DNA of 64,000 bases. Source: Brachypodium distachyon (lineage: Eukaryota > Streptophyta > Magnoliopsida > Poales > Poaceae). The first letter of the stretch is position 1. The number at the start of each line of letters is the position of its first letter. The position numbers and the translations under genes were made by a program. The stretch lies in the NCBI RefSeq assembly GCF_000005505.3, contig NC_016133.3, positions 31,179,008 through 31,243,007 of the forward strand. The letters run 5' to 3'. The notes under the pieces were generated by a model. That model saw nothing but the letters and a program-made list of their open reading frames with translations. It was not told the DNA's origin and searched no databases. This document shows positions 35,101 through 45,533 of this stretch, piece after piece.

Positions 35101-37516
35101 CCAGAGTAGGAAGTAGTCATTTTCAAGTATGAAACAATGACAAACGAAAGTCATAGGTATAATACCACGAATTTTAGGTGTTCCAAAGTCCGTTGCTTAA
35201 AAACTGTATCTGTGGTGTTTCTGCTGCAGGTTGGTTCTTCTCTAATAAAATAGACTTTTATTGTTAATTTACTGTGTCATACCTTTGTAAATGTTTGCAA
35301 AATAAGATAACATCGGTGCCCCTTATTTTGTCATTTCAGTTGGTTATGTCCAACAGGCAGCTTCCTTGTCTAGAAACATATTTGGATAAGGTTTGTAATG
35401 CGACATCAGTTTATTCTGATTGCCCTGCTAACTCTGTTCTTAATTTAGTACTCTCTTTTTCATACTCCCTCCGATCCTAAATTCTTGTCGTGGCTCTAGT
35501 TCAAGAATTAGAACCACGACAAGAATTTAGGATCAGAAGGAGTACATATCAAATAAATTGCGCCCCTATCCTCTTTTCTTTAGGCTCTCCTCTATCTCTG
35601 GCCACGTTTCAAGACAGTGTTTGACATGTATCTTCAAAGCTTGTACCGATGCGATGTGAAAATGTTATCTGTGGATGGGACTCGTCCACACCACATTGTA
35701 AGGTGCTATGTGGAGTTCACAGCATCCCTAGTTCAACTTAATGCTGAATGTGGAGATGGCCAGGTTAGTTTAAATACATAAACAGCTGACCTTTTAGTAT
35801 TGGGTTCTGCTAGCATTAGCTTCTTACCTTTTTGTAATGCAAAACGGCTGTGTTTCTAAACAATCAAATGTTTGATAACGACTGTATTATTTTTTATAGT
35901 ATGCTTTCAACTATTTGCACTTGTTCAACCTGCATGTCGTTCATTTGGTAATTCTCATGTGGTTGTTCTCTGTTCTTCTATAAAATTATGGGTTAACTAA
36001 TAGTGCCATTCAAAATATATATTTCATAAATCTCTAATGGATTGTTGTTGCATATAGATAAGCACAAGGAAGCAAGCCATCACTCAGCATGTCCAGCTTT
36101 AGCAATATCATACTGCCATTGTCAATTTTATCAATAGCTTTTGTGGCTCGGCTTAATACTCTGGTTTGTCTTCATGATTATTTGATATTATTTTTAATAT
36201 GATTTATGTAGCTTGATATGAGCTTGGAACGGTTGCGCTTAGCTGTTGACGACCTACTTGTAAGATTTGCTGAAAAGTTTGCAACTCCCAAACTGCAACA
36301 CCTGTTTCTTTTGAATAATTATGACATGGCCATCTCTATCCTGAAGGTTCTCTTTCTTCCTTGATGCGTAGAACTGTTCATCTGTGCTCCATTCAACTTT
36401 TGGGGGTTTACTGTATTTATTTATTTCAGGAAGCTGGCGAAGAAGCAAAAAAACTGCAAAGATATTTTGAAGAGAAGCTGGAATGTAACCTGATATCGTT
36501 TGTGGTAAGGCTATCCTGTCGCACCTTTTTTATGTCCAACTTCAGTGCAGGATTAACAACATGAGAGGTTCTTGGTTTCCAGTGGGATCTGGTTCAGGCA
36601 TGATTCTAGGGACTCCATTACTTTGGATGGAGACCGGACGTTAATCACCTGTTTCAGTTTCAATCAGCAAATGGCTGATTTTAGCTTTTATGAGACTTCT
36701 AAATAAAATTCTGCAAAATAAATCTAATATTACCATCAAAAGGTCATGCAAAGTTTTCGCATAGCAATAATCCCAGTATCTTTATGATCTTTCGGTTTTG
36801 ATGTATTCCTGATAACTGGGGAGTTACTGCCTGTTCGTTAAGCTCTGGGCATTTCTACCATTCTGGTTAATATGTGTCATCATTTTGTTCGAGAAAAAAA
36901 ATCATCGTCTTAGCTAAATGGATGTGGTACGGATGCTGTTAGTTACCTTCTGGAGATAAATTAGCTAATCTGTAATGCCTCTTTTTCCTAAATGGAAATC
37001 AGTTGACTGAATTTTCCACCATGGGTAGCTTTTCATATTATTATTTTTTTTCTAATTGTTGGCGTACAGGATGAATTGCTTATGGAGCATTTTGGTGACT
37101 TAATTAAATTTGTGAAGATTCACATTTGTAAGTTGAAGAAAACTGTAGCACAAGTGCATGTGATTGTTGTTACTCACAGGAAAAAAACGGAAAATGACTC
37201 TTTTGTTTTTTTAGCTGAAGACCTAATTTCTTACACTGAGCCCCCAAACATTGCTGATGTTGAGCCAGTTGTAAAGAACTTCGCAGTGAAGTGGAAAAAT
37301 GCTCTAGAGCTCATGCACAATGAAGTTGTAACTTGTTGCAGTAACCTTCTGTCTGGTATGGCAATTCTAAAAGCAGCAATGGCTCAGTTGCTTAATGATT
37401 ATAACAGACTCTCAGAATGTGTGAAGATGATCCCAGGGGGGTCTTCTTTGAACAGGAATCTGGTTTCTATTACTTCCATTTCATATGAAATCAGGAAATA
37501 TTCGAGAACACTCTAG
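20153..37516 (+). CDS. VPS52: VPS52, subunit of the GARP/EARP tethering complexes
   Basis: VPS52 works with VPS51, VPS53 and VPS54 to tether endosome-derived vesicles at the trans-Golgi network; the Arabidopsis orthologue (POK) is needed for pollen-tube growth. Coding exons: 20382-20485, 20976-21071, 22044-22145, 24936-25019, 25255-25335, 26726-26869, 27374-27465, 28520-28601, 29460-29642, 29746-29861, 29949-30007, 31779-31879, 35340-35390, 35584-35763, 36212-36346, 36430-36504, 37070-37127, 37215-37516. All have GT/AG borders and compatible phases, giving 680 residues from codon GAT 20384. Diagnostic segments: DQIHDCDIILSEMGSLLSGFQ, SLKYPYEVIFRSLQKLLMDT and SLNRNLVSITSISYEIRKYS. With a first coding exon from ATG 20153 the length fits the family (~707 aa), but that exon (20153-20223) joins out of phase. 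The sequence is noticeably diverged at the N-terminus, so it may be a paralogue. Confidence 0.9.
22667..23665. mobile_element. Two L1-type LINE remnants in opposite orientation (VPS52 intron)
   Basis: At 22667-22785 the minus strand reads as a LINE 3' tail ending GCGTTTTCTCGAG then A7. From about 22785 to 23665 the plus strand carries a LINE body: AERTLRSCLKHAYLGLASLE and EGNANTAFFHQHASF upstream of RT, then FSKEEVWEVV and DFRPISLIHI of the RT start, a deletion of most of RT, the zinc-finger end (WWLWKQRNAAIFD), and the same 3' tail. Stops and deletions make it dead. It belongs to the same family as the copy at 32003-34207. Confidence 0.8.
23666..24935. other. VPS52 intron, no further gene
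   Basis: Contains a GGGA simple repeat (23997-24023) and an AT-rich stretch with direct and inverted copies of TACATGTATCTAT (24538, 24716 and, inverted, near 24671), possibly a decayed MITE. No coding region. Confidence 0.4.
26540..26650 (-). mobile_element. Probable LINE 3'-end remnant
   Basis: On the minus strand this reads TTTGTACATAACTCGTCTTC, then a segment with GGCAGGAGC-type complementarity and TTCGGCAAAAG, much like the 3' tails of grass L1 elements nearby. No coding part remains. Assignment is by resemblance of the tail only. Confidence 0.35.
26964..27301. mobile_element. Tourist-like (PIF/Harbinger) MITE, 338 bp
   Basis: Terminal inverted repeats GGGCATCTCCAAGGG and CCCTTGGAGATGCCC are flanked on both sides by TTA (26961-26963 and 27302-27304). 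The interior repeats the phrase CCCATTTGTCC several times in both directions. It has no coding capacity. It lies in a VPS52 intron directly downstream of the exon ending at 26869. Confidence 0.85.
27962..28304 (+). mobile_element. Candidate miniature Helitron (343 bp)
   Basis: Starts TCTATATATATACTACTATT immediately after an A and ends CTAG immediately before a T, the ends and insertion site expected of Helitrons. A small hairpin (ATGTG-CATTA-CACAT) lies about 9 nt before the CTAG end. There is no coding capacity and no terminal repeat or target duplication, as expected. The call depends on short motifs. Confidence 0.45.
28322..28434. mobile_element. Stowaway-type MITE, 113 bp
   Basis: Ends CTCCCTCCGTCCCATATTAA and its inverted copy TTAATATGGGACGGAGGGAG, flanked by TA on both sides. 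The inverted ends are perfect over about 24 bp, so this is a well-kept copy. In a VPS52 intron, 18 bp after the candidate Helitron. Confidence 0.93.
30008..31778. other. VPS52 intron, no gene supported
   Basis: A 1.77-kb intron between the exons ending at 30007 and starting at 31779. No open frame resembles a known protein, and I see no clear transposon ends. Confidence 0.5.
32003..34207 (+). mobile_element. 5'-truncated L1-type LINE with perfect 13-bp target duplication
   Basis: The insertion is bounded by GGCCACATGTTAA at 31990-32002 and again at 34208-34220. It ends in a short poly(A) after GCGTTTTCTCG. The body encodes the C-terminal part of ORF2: GKAPGPDGFTTEFFQACW, KDYRPISLI, LDIAQAFDSV, GNPLSPMLFVL, and the catalytic YADD at 32800-32811, followed by thumb and zinc-finger regions. 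TAG at 32230-32232 and TGA after 33510 break the frame, and the zinc-finger part is rearranged. The endonuclease and ORF1 are absent by truncation. It lies in the VPS52 intron between 31879 and 35340, in the same orientation as the gene. Confidence 0.95.
34526..34607. mobile_element. Small palindromic Stowaway MITE, 82 bp
   Basis: TTCCCTCCGATCCTAAATTC at one end and its inverted copy at the other, flanked by TA. The whole element is nearly one perfect hairpin around TTGTCGTGGTTTTAG. In a VPS52 intron. Confidence 0.88.
35465..35542. mobile_element. Small palindromic Stowaway MITE, 78 bp, same family
   Basis: CTCCCTCCGATCCTAAATTC and its inverted copy ending AGGATCAGAAGGAG, flanked by TA. It shares its hairpin arm (ATTCTTGTCGTGG) with the element at 34526. 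It ends only 41 bp upstream of the VPS52 exon at 35584. Confidence 0.9.
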
Positions 37517-37610
37517 TTCCTTGAATGGTTTCATAGATGGATGCATATCCTCTGCATAAAGGGTCAAATGTTTGGCTAATGGACTGTCAAGATCAAAGCT
37601 GGAGAGAAAC

Positions 37611-38788
37611 CAGTTTGTCACTATTTGGGCAAGTGTTGGGGCTTGTTTTTCCTTTAATTCTTTTAAGGCTGTGTCATTCTGCAATAGGCAGATGATACCC
37701 GTTTTATGTTGGTTTCTGAGTTACAAAGTGCTCGATTTCTCAATATGTGGTTGACTTGATGAGCATATCATGCTTTTAAAGTGGTGTTCTCTTAGTTTCT
37801 GTAGATGTTTAATTTGGATTGGATGGTTGGCCAGGTTTTGGGAAGGTGAAGGTGACGGATTGTAGAAGTGCTAGAATCCTCTAGCTGCTCAATTCCTTCA
37901 TTTGTTACTTCTCACTTTTATTGTTGTTATAACTGTCAGATGTGAGGGATAGTTTTTCAGTTGGCTCTTTTTACAGAGCACTGAATGCGCCCCAAGTACC
38001 TTAACTTTAGTTTATGTGGAGTGTCTTATTTCCTTTCGAGGTTTTAGGTGTTTCTTTGGCTAGCAAGTAGAGGTAGCTTTTAAACAAGAGTTGTGTTAAT
38101 GTCGTGAGGGAGGAAGGGAGATGATCTTTGTCTGTTCCTCTAAAGGAAGAAGATCATTGATCATCGATCTCTGCTTCTCTTGTTCTCTAGCACATTATCT
38201 TTGGAGCTTTGTTTAATGTACTTTTGTTTCTCTCATATTCCTTTTTTCAATTCAGGACCTATTTGATAGATGGGTTCTGCAATGTAAAAAAAAAAAAGAG
38301 AGGTATAAGGTGTTAGTTGGTATTGTGGCTATCATTTGGACAATGTGGAAAACTCGCAATGGCTTGTTTCTGTAGCTTTTGGTCGAATGATCCCTCTATT
38401 AGTTTTCACCATCTGTTTGATTGTTGATCATAGGCTGGTTTGCATAAAGCCGTCGTGCAGAAGCTTTTTTTATGGTGTTCTTGGCGTGGCGGTTGTGGCA
38501 ATTGGCAAGTCATGACTGAGGTGTTCTACCGTTCGTGTGGATGGACCCTCTCATTCCCCTTTTTGCTTCTTGAAGAATGAGAGCTGGTGAATTACTGTTA
38601 AATGAATTTTGCTGGCTGTTGCACTTTTGCTGGGCAATCTTTTGTTTCGAGGATTGTGACCCTGGAGGGTTTCCAGCCTTGTGTGGTTGTGTTTCTCTTC
38701 AGCTTTGTTGTTTTAGTTTTGAATATTTATGTAAGACTAGATGGTTTCCTTTAATGAAACCGGAGGGAGGCCTCTGTTTTTCAAAAAA
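37611..38788 (+). mobile_element. 5'-truncated LINE with 16-bp target duplication, downstream of VPS52
   Basis: AAAGCTGGAGAGAAAC occurs at 37595-37610 and again at 38789-38804, directly after a poly(A) run. Inside, the 3' part of an L1-type element is recognisable by IIWTMWKTRNGLF-like coding remnants near 38320-38370 and by the tail TTAATGAAACCGGAGGGAGG. Most of the interior is not recognisable as coding. It begins 95 bp after the VPS52 stop codon, so it may be inside the 3' UTR. Confidence 0.85.
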
Positions 38789-38804
38789 AAAGCTGGAGAG
38801 AAAC

Positions 38805-39993
38805 TGAGAGTTTATAGCTTCTGACGAGATACTGAAATCATCTCGAGTGCCTCAAGCCAAGCTGTCCAACGCTGGATCCAGCGGCAAGGATAAAGGAGTG
38901 TGGTTCCATCCAAGAAATATTAAAAACATCTGAAAAATACATTAGCATTAATATCTTTAGTCCCTTTAAACCAAATAATGTCATTTGGATTTGGATTGGA
39001 AAACTAGAAAACCGATACTGCAATTTTGAATATTCTTGCTTTATTCTTATAGCTCATTTGTTGGATGTCCTGCTCCTGAAAGTTGCGGATCAATTGTCAC
39101 TGATGACCTAGTCACAGTTTATTCCAGAGAGTTTTTGACTCTGGTTGTTGATTTTGGGGAAATTTATTTTATCTGCATCCCTTCTCCCTCCTTCTCAGGT
39201 TACAATACTTCCTCCGATCCGTAATAAGTGTCTTGGATTTAACTATGGTTGTCATGCTTACAATTTTCCTTGCTTCTCTCAGGTGCTTACAAATTTCTGA
39301 CTCTTTTCTGTTTTGGATTTAACTATGGTTGTCATGCAACTACTGTAGCTGACCTTGATCCAATTGAAATTCTAGATGCTCATGTGGTGCTTAGTGCTTA
39401 CAATTGGCAGAATGGGTTGCATTATTTCTTCTGTGTCCGAAATATTTATTTTATAACTCTGTGCAGTAACCACATACATATTGCACACTGTACTAAATAA
39501 ATCATAAAATAACTAAAAGGAAAAAAAAAAAGGCTGCTGCTAGGATTTCACAAATATGTGCAGCAACCAATTGAAGAGTTCAAGTTTGTAGTGATTATGA
39601 AGTATCAGAGGCTATAACTTCATTTTATAGCATGGTGATTTGAAATATCATTCCACAAAAATCAAAATGAATAGATCGAGTGACCTTTCTGGGGAATCAA
39701 GTTTCCACCCTACACGTATCTGTCAGTTGATTCATTTTCAGTGTTCTGCATGGTTGTTATGTTTCAGCTTTGTGTTATGATGGCAACAAAAAATGAAATG
39801 CTAGGATTTCTTGTCATTTACTCTGCTACTTGCTCCTTTGCTGCTGCAAATGTAGTTATGTTCTATGTAAAGCACATGTACATGCAAGGGTGGGGGGCTT
39901 GAGTTTACGTTGTTCGTACTTGTGCATCTTGAAAAATTCTCAAAAAGATCATAGATGTTCATTATTTTCGAACATATGCAGCTAAATCATAAC
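38805..39993. other. Intergenic, with a truncated Stowaway and an 80-bp direct duplication
   Basis: CTTCCTCCGATCCGTAATAAGTG-like sequence near 39207 is the left half of a Stowaway MITE without its right end. The phrase TTGGATTTAACTATGGTTG and the bases after it (25 bp) occur at 39233-39257 and again at 39313-39337, exactly 80 bp apart. No gene seen. Confidence 0.55.
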
Positions 39994-40205
39994 TGTTGAA
40001 GTATAAGTGGATTGCCTAACCCTTTCCATCAGATCGGTCTCTTGGTTGCATTGGCTAGCGCATGAAGCTCTTCATGGTATCAGACCCAAGATCAGTTTCT
40101 TGGTTGCCTTGGCTAGCGCATGATAAATTAAATTATGACGCACTTTTGATCCACTTCCATCAGACCATTCTTTTGGTTGCGTTGGCTAGCGCATGAAACT
40201 CTTCA
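39994..40205 (+). mobile_element. Rearranged TRIM/SMART miniature LTR element, 212 bp
   Basis: Begins TGTTGAAGTATAAGTGGATT and ends GCATGAAACTCTTCA, flanked by ATAAC on both sides (39989-39993 and 40206-40210). The first LTR (39994-40073) is followed by TGGTATCAGA, the usual tRNA-Met primer site. The internal part is nearly gone and replaced by an extra partial LTR, so the LTR 3' half (TTGGCTAGCGCATGA) appears three times. Confidence 0.85.
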
Positions 40206-40210
40206 ATAAC

Positions 40211-42514
40211 AAGCGTTTCTAGTTGCATTGTTCATAAAAGTTGTGTCTTTTGTCTTCTTTGTGCAGGTTTTATTTTATCATAGTTTTTCCTGAGATCTTT
40301 TTTTATTATTATTGTACAATTATATGCTACATGTTTATCACTAATGATTTCTTTATTACATTGTGCATCGCGGTTGTAGGAGAAACCAAAGGGGATTTTT
40401 GTAGTCTTGTCATCTTGTTGGACAGAAGGTGATTTCATAAATAAAAAAAGGTTGATGTCAAACAAACGTCTCATGTCTGTTTCCCATCATTGAAGTTGAT
40501 GCAACCCTATTTCTATTATTGGTAAGGAAATGCAAATATTTAAAGTAATAGTTAACCAACACTTTTGCTTTATCCCTGCATGCCCTCCTATATATATTAA
40601 CTTTTGCTGTGAAAATATGATACTAATCTGGTTTGCAAGATTGAAGCTGTTTCCAAGGTTAGGCACCATATAATTTCTCAAATATTAAGCTATATGCACA
40701 TGCATTGGATGCTAACTGCCTAAGAAACATTACCAACCCTTCCTGTCTTTTCTACATCCATTGGTTTCTGGTGGGCTACTACACTTTGCCACCTAATGTG
40801 GAAGAGTCCGGCACAACAAACTTATTTTGCTTAACAATGCATGTGTCCACCACAATTTAGTCAAATAAATAACAGGAAATTGTACCAGCCTGCCAGGTGA
40901 GTTTTGTTGCTAGGACAGTAGGGCATGTCACAAATTTGACAGCGTACTAAGCGCACACCAGGAGAAGTTACATTTGGCAGTGAACCAGACAGGCTATAAT
41001 AGCATGACAAATGTTCGCGAAACTGGTAATGTAACAGATTCGTTAAATAGGCGTGCAATCACTGATGGCAACTCTAAGCCTCTAAGGTAGCCCATGTTCT
41101 AGAGGGTTAGTGTCAGGACCCAAATTTATCAGTCATTGTCCGCCGTCCTGATCAATGTGTCCTCTCCAAGGGGAAATAAAGACGCCGCAAACCATTGTAA
41201 ACGTCTCCATCCTGATGGCCCAATGGATGTTATCCATTTATCTTTTGCAATCCTCGAGATTTTTCTTTGGCTCCAAAGCTGGACATGCTTATTCTGAACG
41301 TATATATGGTGATATCACATTTTCTAAAAAATATATATGGTGATATCAGGTTATTGTCGTAAAGCGGCAGTAGTACATGATTTATGCATAATTTGGGAGG
41401 AACATAGTCGACTGGATCATGGAGATAGACAGCTGCCAACTGTGTCATCTTGACTCCTACGTGCACTGAAAAATTCCAGGCGATTCCGTAACTGAAAAAC
41501 TCACATGGAACAAGATGCAGGCTGAACTACTCTGTGTTTTTTGCACCCCTTGAGGCTCACGACAATCAGTAAATTGTTTCTTGAAGATTAATCTGTCTTG
41601 TTCTTTAAATATCTGCAAGATCGTGCGTTGGGGCGCAAGTCTTGTCTGCACAGCTTGCCATGCTGAGTAGTGAGTAGGGAACACTACTTATCTGTTTTCC
41701 TCTTCACAGCTACTACGTACTAATGAACTATTTTTCTTTTGTTTCTTCCAGTTTCAGATATTGTCACATCTCTCAGAAAGTGAGATGCCGGTCTGCAGGT
41801 GCACACTGGAAGGAACCCTGCAACGACTTTACTAGAAACAACGACGGCCCCACACACTCCTCCACTGGGCCGGAGCAATGATCCTCTCCTCTCCGTCCAT
41901 TCATTACTACACGCGCCGTCCAGGCACTTGCCAAGAAGATGGTGGCAGTTGTTGGTGATAAGCCGTCGCCGATCGATATGGTATCCTCCGTGGGGTCTAA
42001 TAATCCCCTGCCTAGCTAGCTTTCATCTTAGCCATGTCGCGGAGGAACCAGTTGCCACAGTTTCGTTTGGTATATATACTACAGGCCAGTTGCCACAGTT
42101 CAGCTGGGTCCTTCCAAATGTCGCTCGGTCCTAGATACTGGACTACTCCAGTAGATAGATAGATACATGCATGCTGCTCTTCTTGTGTGCTTAATTAGCT
42201 TCGGTTCCAACAACTGTTGTTGAGGCAGCAGTGTCCCTGCTCCACCAATGCATTATTGCAGCGGGTTGATTAGATGTGGTGGTGTCTAGTGCTAATTTAC
42301 TAAGTTGGTGATGTTCATGGAGTAGTGTCCAGGAGGCTTTTCGAACAAGTATATATCTCGGTCAGCTCCAATCATTGGGATGTTTAATTGTGAATCTAAG
42401 GCCAGATACACAGTACTCCTATCGTGCTCTTAAGCTGTAACCACCGACAGAAGTACTGTAGCATTTTTCTTCTTCTTTAAAATTACTACGGAGTACTTTC
42501 TTGCCAACGCCTCG
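40211..42514. other. Intergenic, no gene supported
   Basis: AT-rich sequence without open frames of recognisable family. A GC-richer patch at about 41790-42060 has an acceptor-like TTTCTTCCAG before it, but the frames there resemble nothing I know. Confidence 0.5.
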
Positions 42515-43906
42515 AGTATACGTCACGGAGTATATTCGAAGGGATTGTAAATTGCCTCAAAAATTTCTGAAAGTGCCTTAAAATATATTTTAAGGCTAAT
42601 AAAAAAGTGTTAGAACTAATGGTGAAGGGAAAGAACTTTTGAGGCACCTTTTAAAACATGCTTTCAAAATCAGGATTTAAGGCAATTTAAAGAAAGCCGT
42701 GAATTTAAATTTGAGGCTCTTTTGAACAATGCCGCCAAATTAATTTTCACGCATATCATAATATTGCCTCAGTTAATTCTAAGGCCCTTCTGAAAAAGTG
42801 CCACCAAATAAATTTGCAAGCAAAATGCAAAATTGCCTCAAAATTCAAACTGAGGCTCATTTGAAAAAGGCCTCAACAATCATTCATATACGGCACTTTC
42901 ATGCATGGACGTATTTTTATGCGCTATTTATATTTCACACACTTTTAAATAGGCACAAATGCATTCTAATTTAATACTACTATTTGATTGCACTATTTAG
43001 CAGTACCAAGTTTATACAATCCAACCGAAGGAAAGCATTCAGTTCACAAGTATTGTTCTAAACAAGTATTCACTTCGGGACAATGTTGGTGGCTTCACTC
43101 GTGGTTGTATTGGAAACTCTCTTCTTCTTCCTTCTCTTCTCTATAGTAGTTTGTGATTGAAGCCATCGGCAACGATTCCAGGTTGTGAATTTGCAATGTT
43201 TATAGCCACCTTCCCTAGGTAGTTAACAGGCTCCTATATGACATTGCAACATACCAGTTTAGTTCAGTTCAGTTAAATATGACACCATAAGTATAGATGC
43301 TACAGTACTAACAAGGATCATTTCTTTTGGCTGGGTGCAATAGATTGAAACACATAACAAATAAAATTATGTACATGTAAAGACTTGTCTAAAGACTAAG
43401 ATCTTTTCTAATCTGTAACTAAAGACCATGCAGAGGAATGTGACTCCCTGAAAAATGATCTATTGGTCGGGTGTAATAGATCATTTCTTTTCACGCTATT
43501 AGTAGTAGCAAACGTCAATTCCTTGCAGGTCTCGAATGCAGTCTCTTAACGTTTCTAACAAACAGACATGCCGGGCTCAGGACTTGCATATGTAGCAATC
43601 CTTTGTGAAACTCAGTGTGGACAATTTGCCCTACAAGTTTAGATAGGGGCTTTTCTTATAATGCCTTTGATGCTTAAAGCTTTTGAGGCATTTTTTTCAT
43701 TATGCCTTTGATACTGAAAGTTTTTGAGTCAATTTTTCTAATAAGCGTTTAGTGTTAAAAATTTCGAGGCATTTTTATAAAATAGCCTTCGTAGCCCGTT
43801 TCTTTGGAGGCATTTTATGAAATTGCCTCCTATAATGAATAATTGAGGCAAATTTAAAAAATGCCTTAACCAAAGTGCCTCCGAATATGCACTTTGACAC
43901 GTAGTG
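42515..43906. mobile_element. Non-autonomous CACTA-type element, ~1.4 kb
   Basis: The right end reads, on the minus strand, CACTACGTGTCAAAGTGCAT, a typical CACTA terminus. The left end has a degenerate counterpart (ACGTCACGGAGTATATTCG near 42520). Both flanks (42540-42900 and 43640-43900) are filled with short subterminal repeats in both directions around TTGCCTCA / TGAGGCA. The interior has no coding part. The left terminus and target duplication are not clear. Confidence 0.65.
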
Positions 43907-45433
43907 TGTATATACGTCAGTCAGAATATATGCAACTTTCATAACAAACATAGGCCCAAGATTCCCTTGCAAAAGTGCATGCGCTTGTGTAAGCAAACTG
44001 TATGGATTAACAGCGGTTGGATGCTAGCAATAGTCTACTGCACTTGCAAAGTGGGAGTATTGCTTTCTGCTTACACATGCAAGCAAAGAAACGCAGAGGT
44101 AAAAGATCAAGCGATGGATTACAGAGAACGACGTGGTTCGTCTCTTAGTGGGGGCTTAGGGGGTAGGGTAGGAGGTCGAGGCCGTCGAGGCCCCCATGTG
44201 CGGCGCGCTATGCTCCGGCCAATAGATCACGAGGCCGTGGCAGATGCTGACGACCTGACGTCTCGTCGGAGGAGGATGTCTGCTGCCTTTGCATGCGCTT
44301 TTGCTTTCTTCTTTTTTTTAGGTAGCGCAGCGGGGTGGCGCACGCATCTGGATAAGCAAAGTTGGATCGATCGGGACTTGCAGAGCAATTGGAGATCAAT
44401 TAAGATAAGCTACTACCTAATGCATGCTCCAACTTTGGGGCTCCATTGACTGACTGGCTTACTTACTAGGATGAAGCTTCAGTGCCTGCCTTCTTTACAT
44501 TTCGCGTTAACGGCTAAATATAGCATGCATGTACTGCCTGCCGTGACTAAACAGAGACAACTTGCTCTGAATTTCGGGTCTCCAATTGTGCAAACATGCA
44601 TAGGTTATTCACGGGATAAATGTCTGCACGCATGGAACATTTTTTCTTCTATTTTCTGAGGATCAGGGAGACGGCGATGCACCGGATGCTGACGCTAAAG
44701 TGATCGAGCTTCTCGACCAGGTCCAAAAGAGCACCAAGCCAGTAAAGTCACGGGGTATCTTCGTGTTAACCATCATACTTGATTGACACGGCTAAATAAT
44801 CGACCAGTGGTGATGATATAGCTTCACCAGATGCGCATCGACAGCTCGTCATGCAGCTGACGTACGTACGTACGGGGTGCCTCATTTCCAGTGAATACAA
44901 TTCTTCATAGTCATGCCTGCATGTCTCCATGAATGACACAGCTGCTAAAGACTGGTTCAATATATACTAAGTTAACTAACAGATGGGTTTTCACGGAAGC
45001 TATCGATCATTAGTCGTACTTGGAGAAATTCACGGGTAAATGTAAACACCACTTGCGTGCTTGCTGATGATGTGATTGGGACGATGGATAATTGGTGTTT
45101 GACTGACCGTCGCGAGACGACCGTGGACTCCCCGGCCGGACCCCTCGCCCATTATCAACTATGGCTCAGGCCTTCGCCCTTTATCGATCACAAACCCGCT
45201 CGTTCTCTAAGACTACGTTACGTACCGGACGTGTTGGTAGAGATGGATATTTTCTTCACCTTATTATTTGGCATTATATTACGGAGTAGCTGAAGTTGGG
45301 AAGATAAAACTTATTTTCTGCCTTCGCTTTATGCTTTTGAGAGGGGTCCCTGTGTTAATTTGCATACAATACGTATACACGAAAGGTAAAAAGCCTATCG
45401 CCTCGATCTCCCCCAGCTCGCCTCGCCTCGCCC
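43907..45433. other. Intergenic and upstream region of the DUF4408 gene
   Basis: No gene is supported. Contains a short CGTACGTACGTACG repeat near 44861 and, close to the TATA box, CT-rich sequence. Confidence 0.5.
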
Positions 45434-45440
45434 TATATAA
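45434..45440 (+). promoter_or_regulatory. TATA box of the DUF4408/DUF761 gene
   Basis: TATATAA in CCCTATATAAGCG, 94 bp before the ATG and followed by a CT-rich leader. This is a textbook plant core promoter; transcription should start near 45465. Confidence 0.8.
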
Positions 45441-45533
45441 GCGTCTGAATCCATCCATCCACCCACCGCTCCCTCTCTCCACACTTCCACAACCTCCCTC
45501 TGCTCTGCCTCTGCCCCGCGGTCCTCGACCGAT

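Noticed and set aside
41799..42134. 111-codon plus-strand frame
   Set aside because: No recognisable domain, no conserved motif and no supporting promoter; treated as intergenic.
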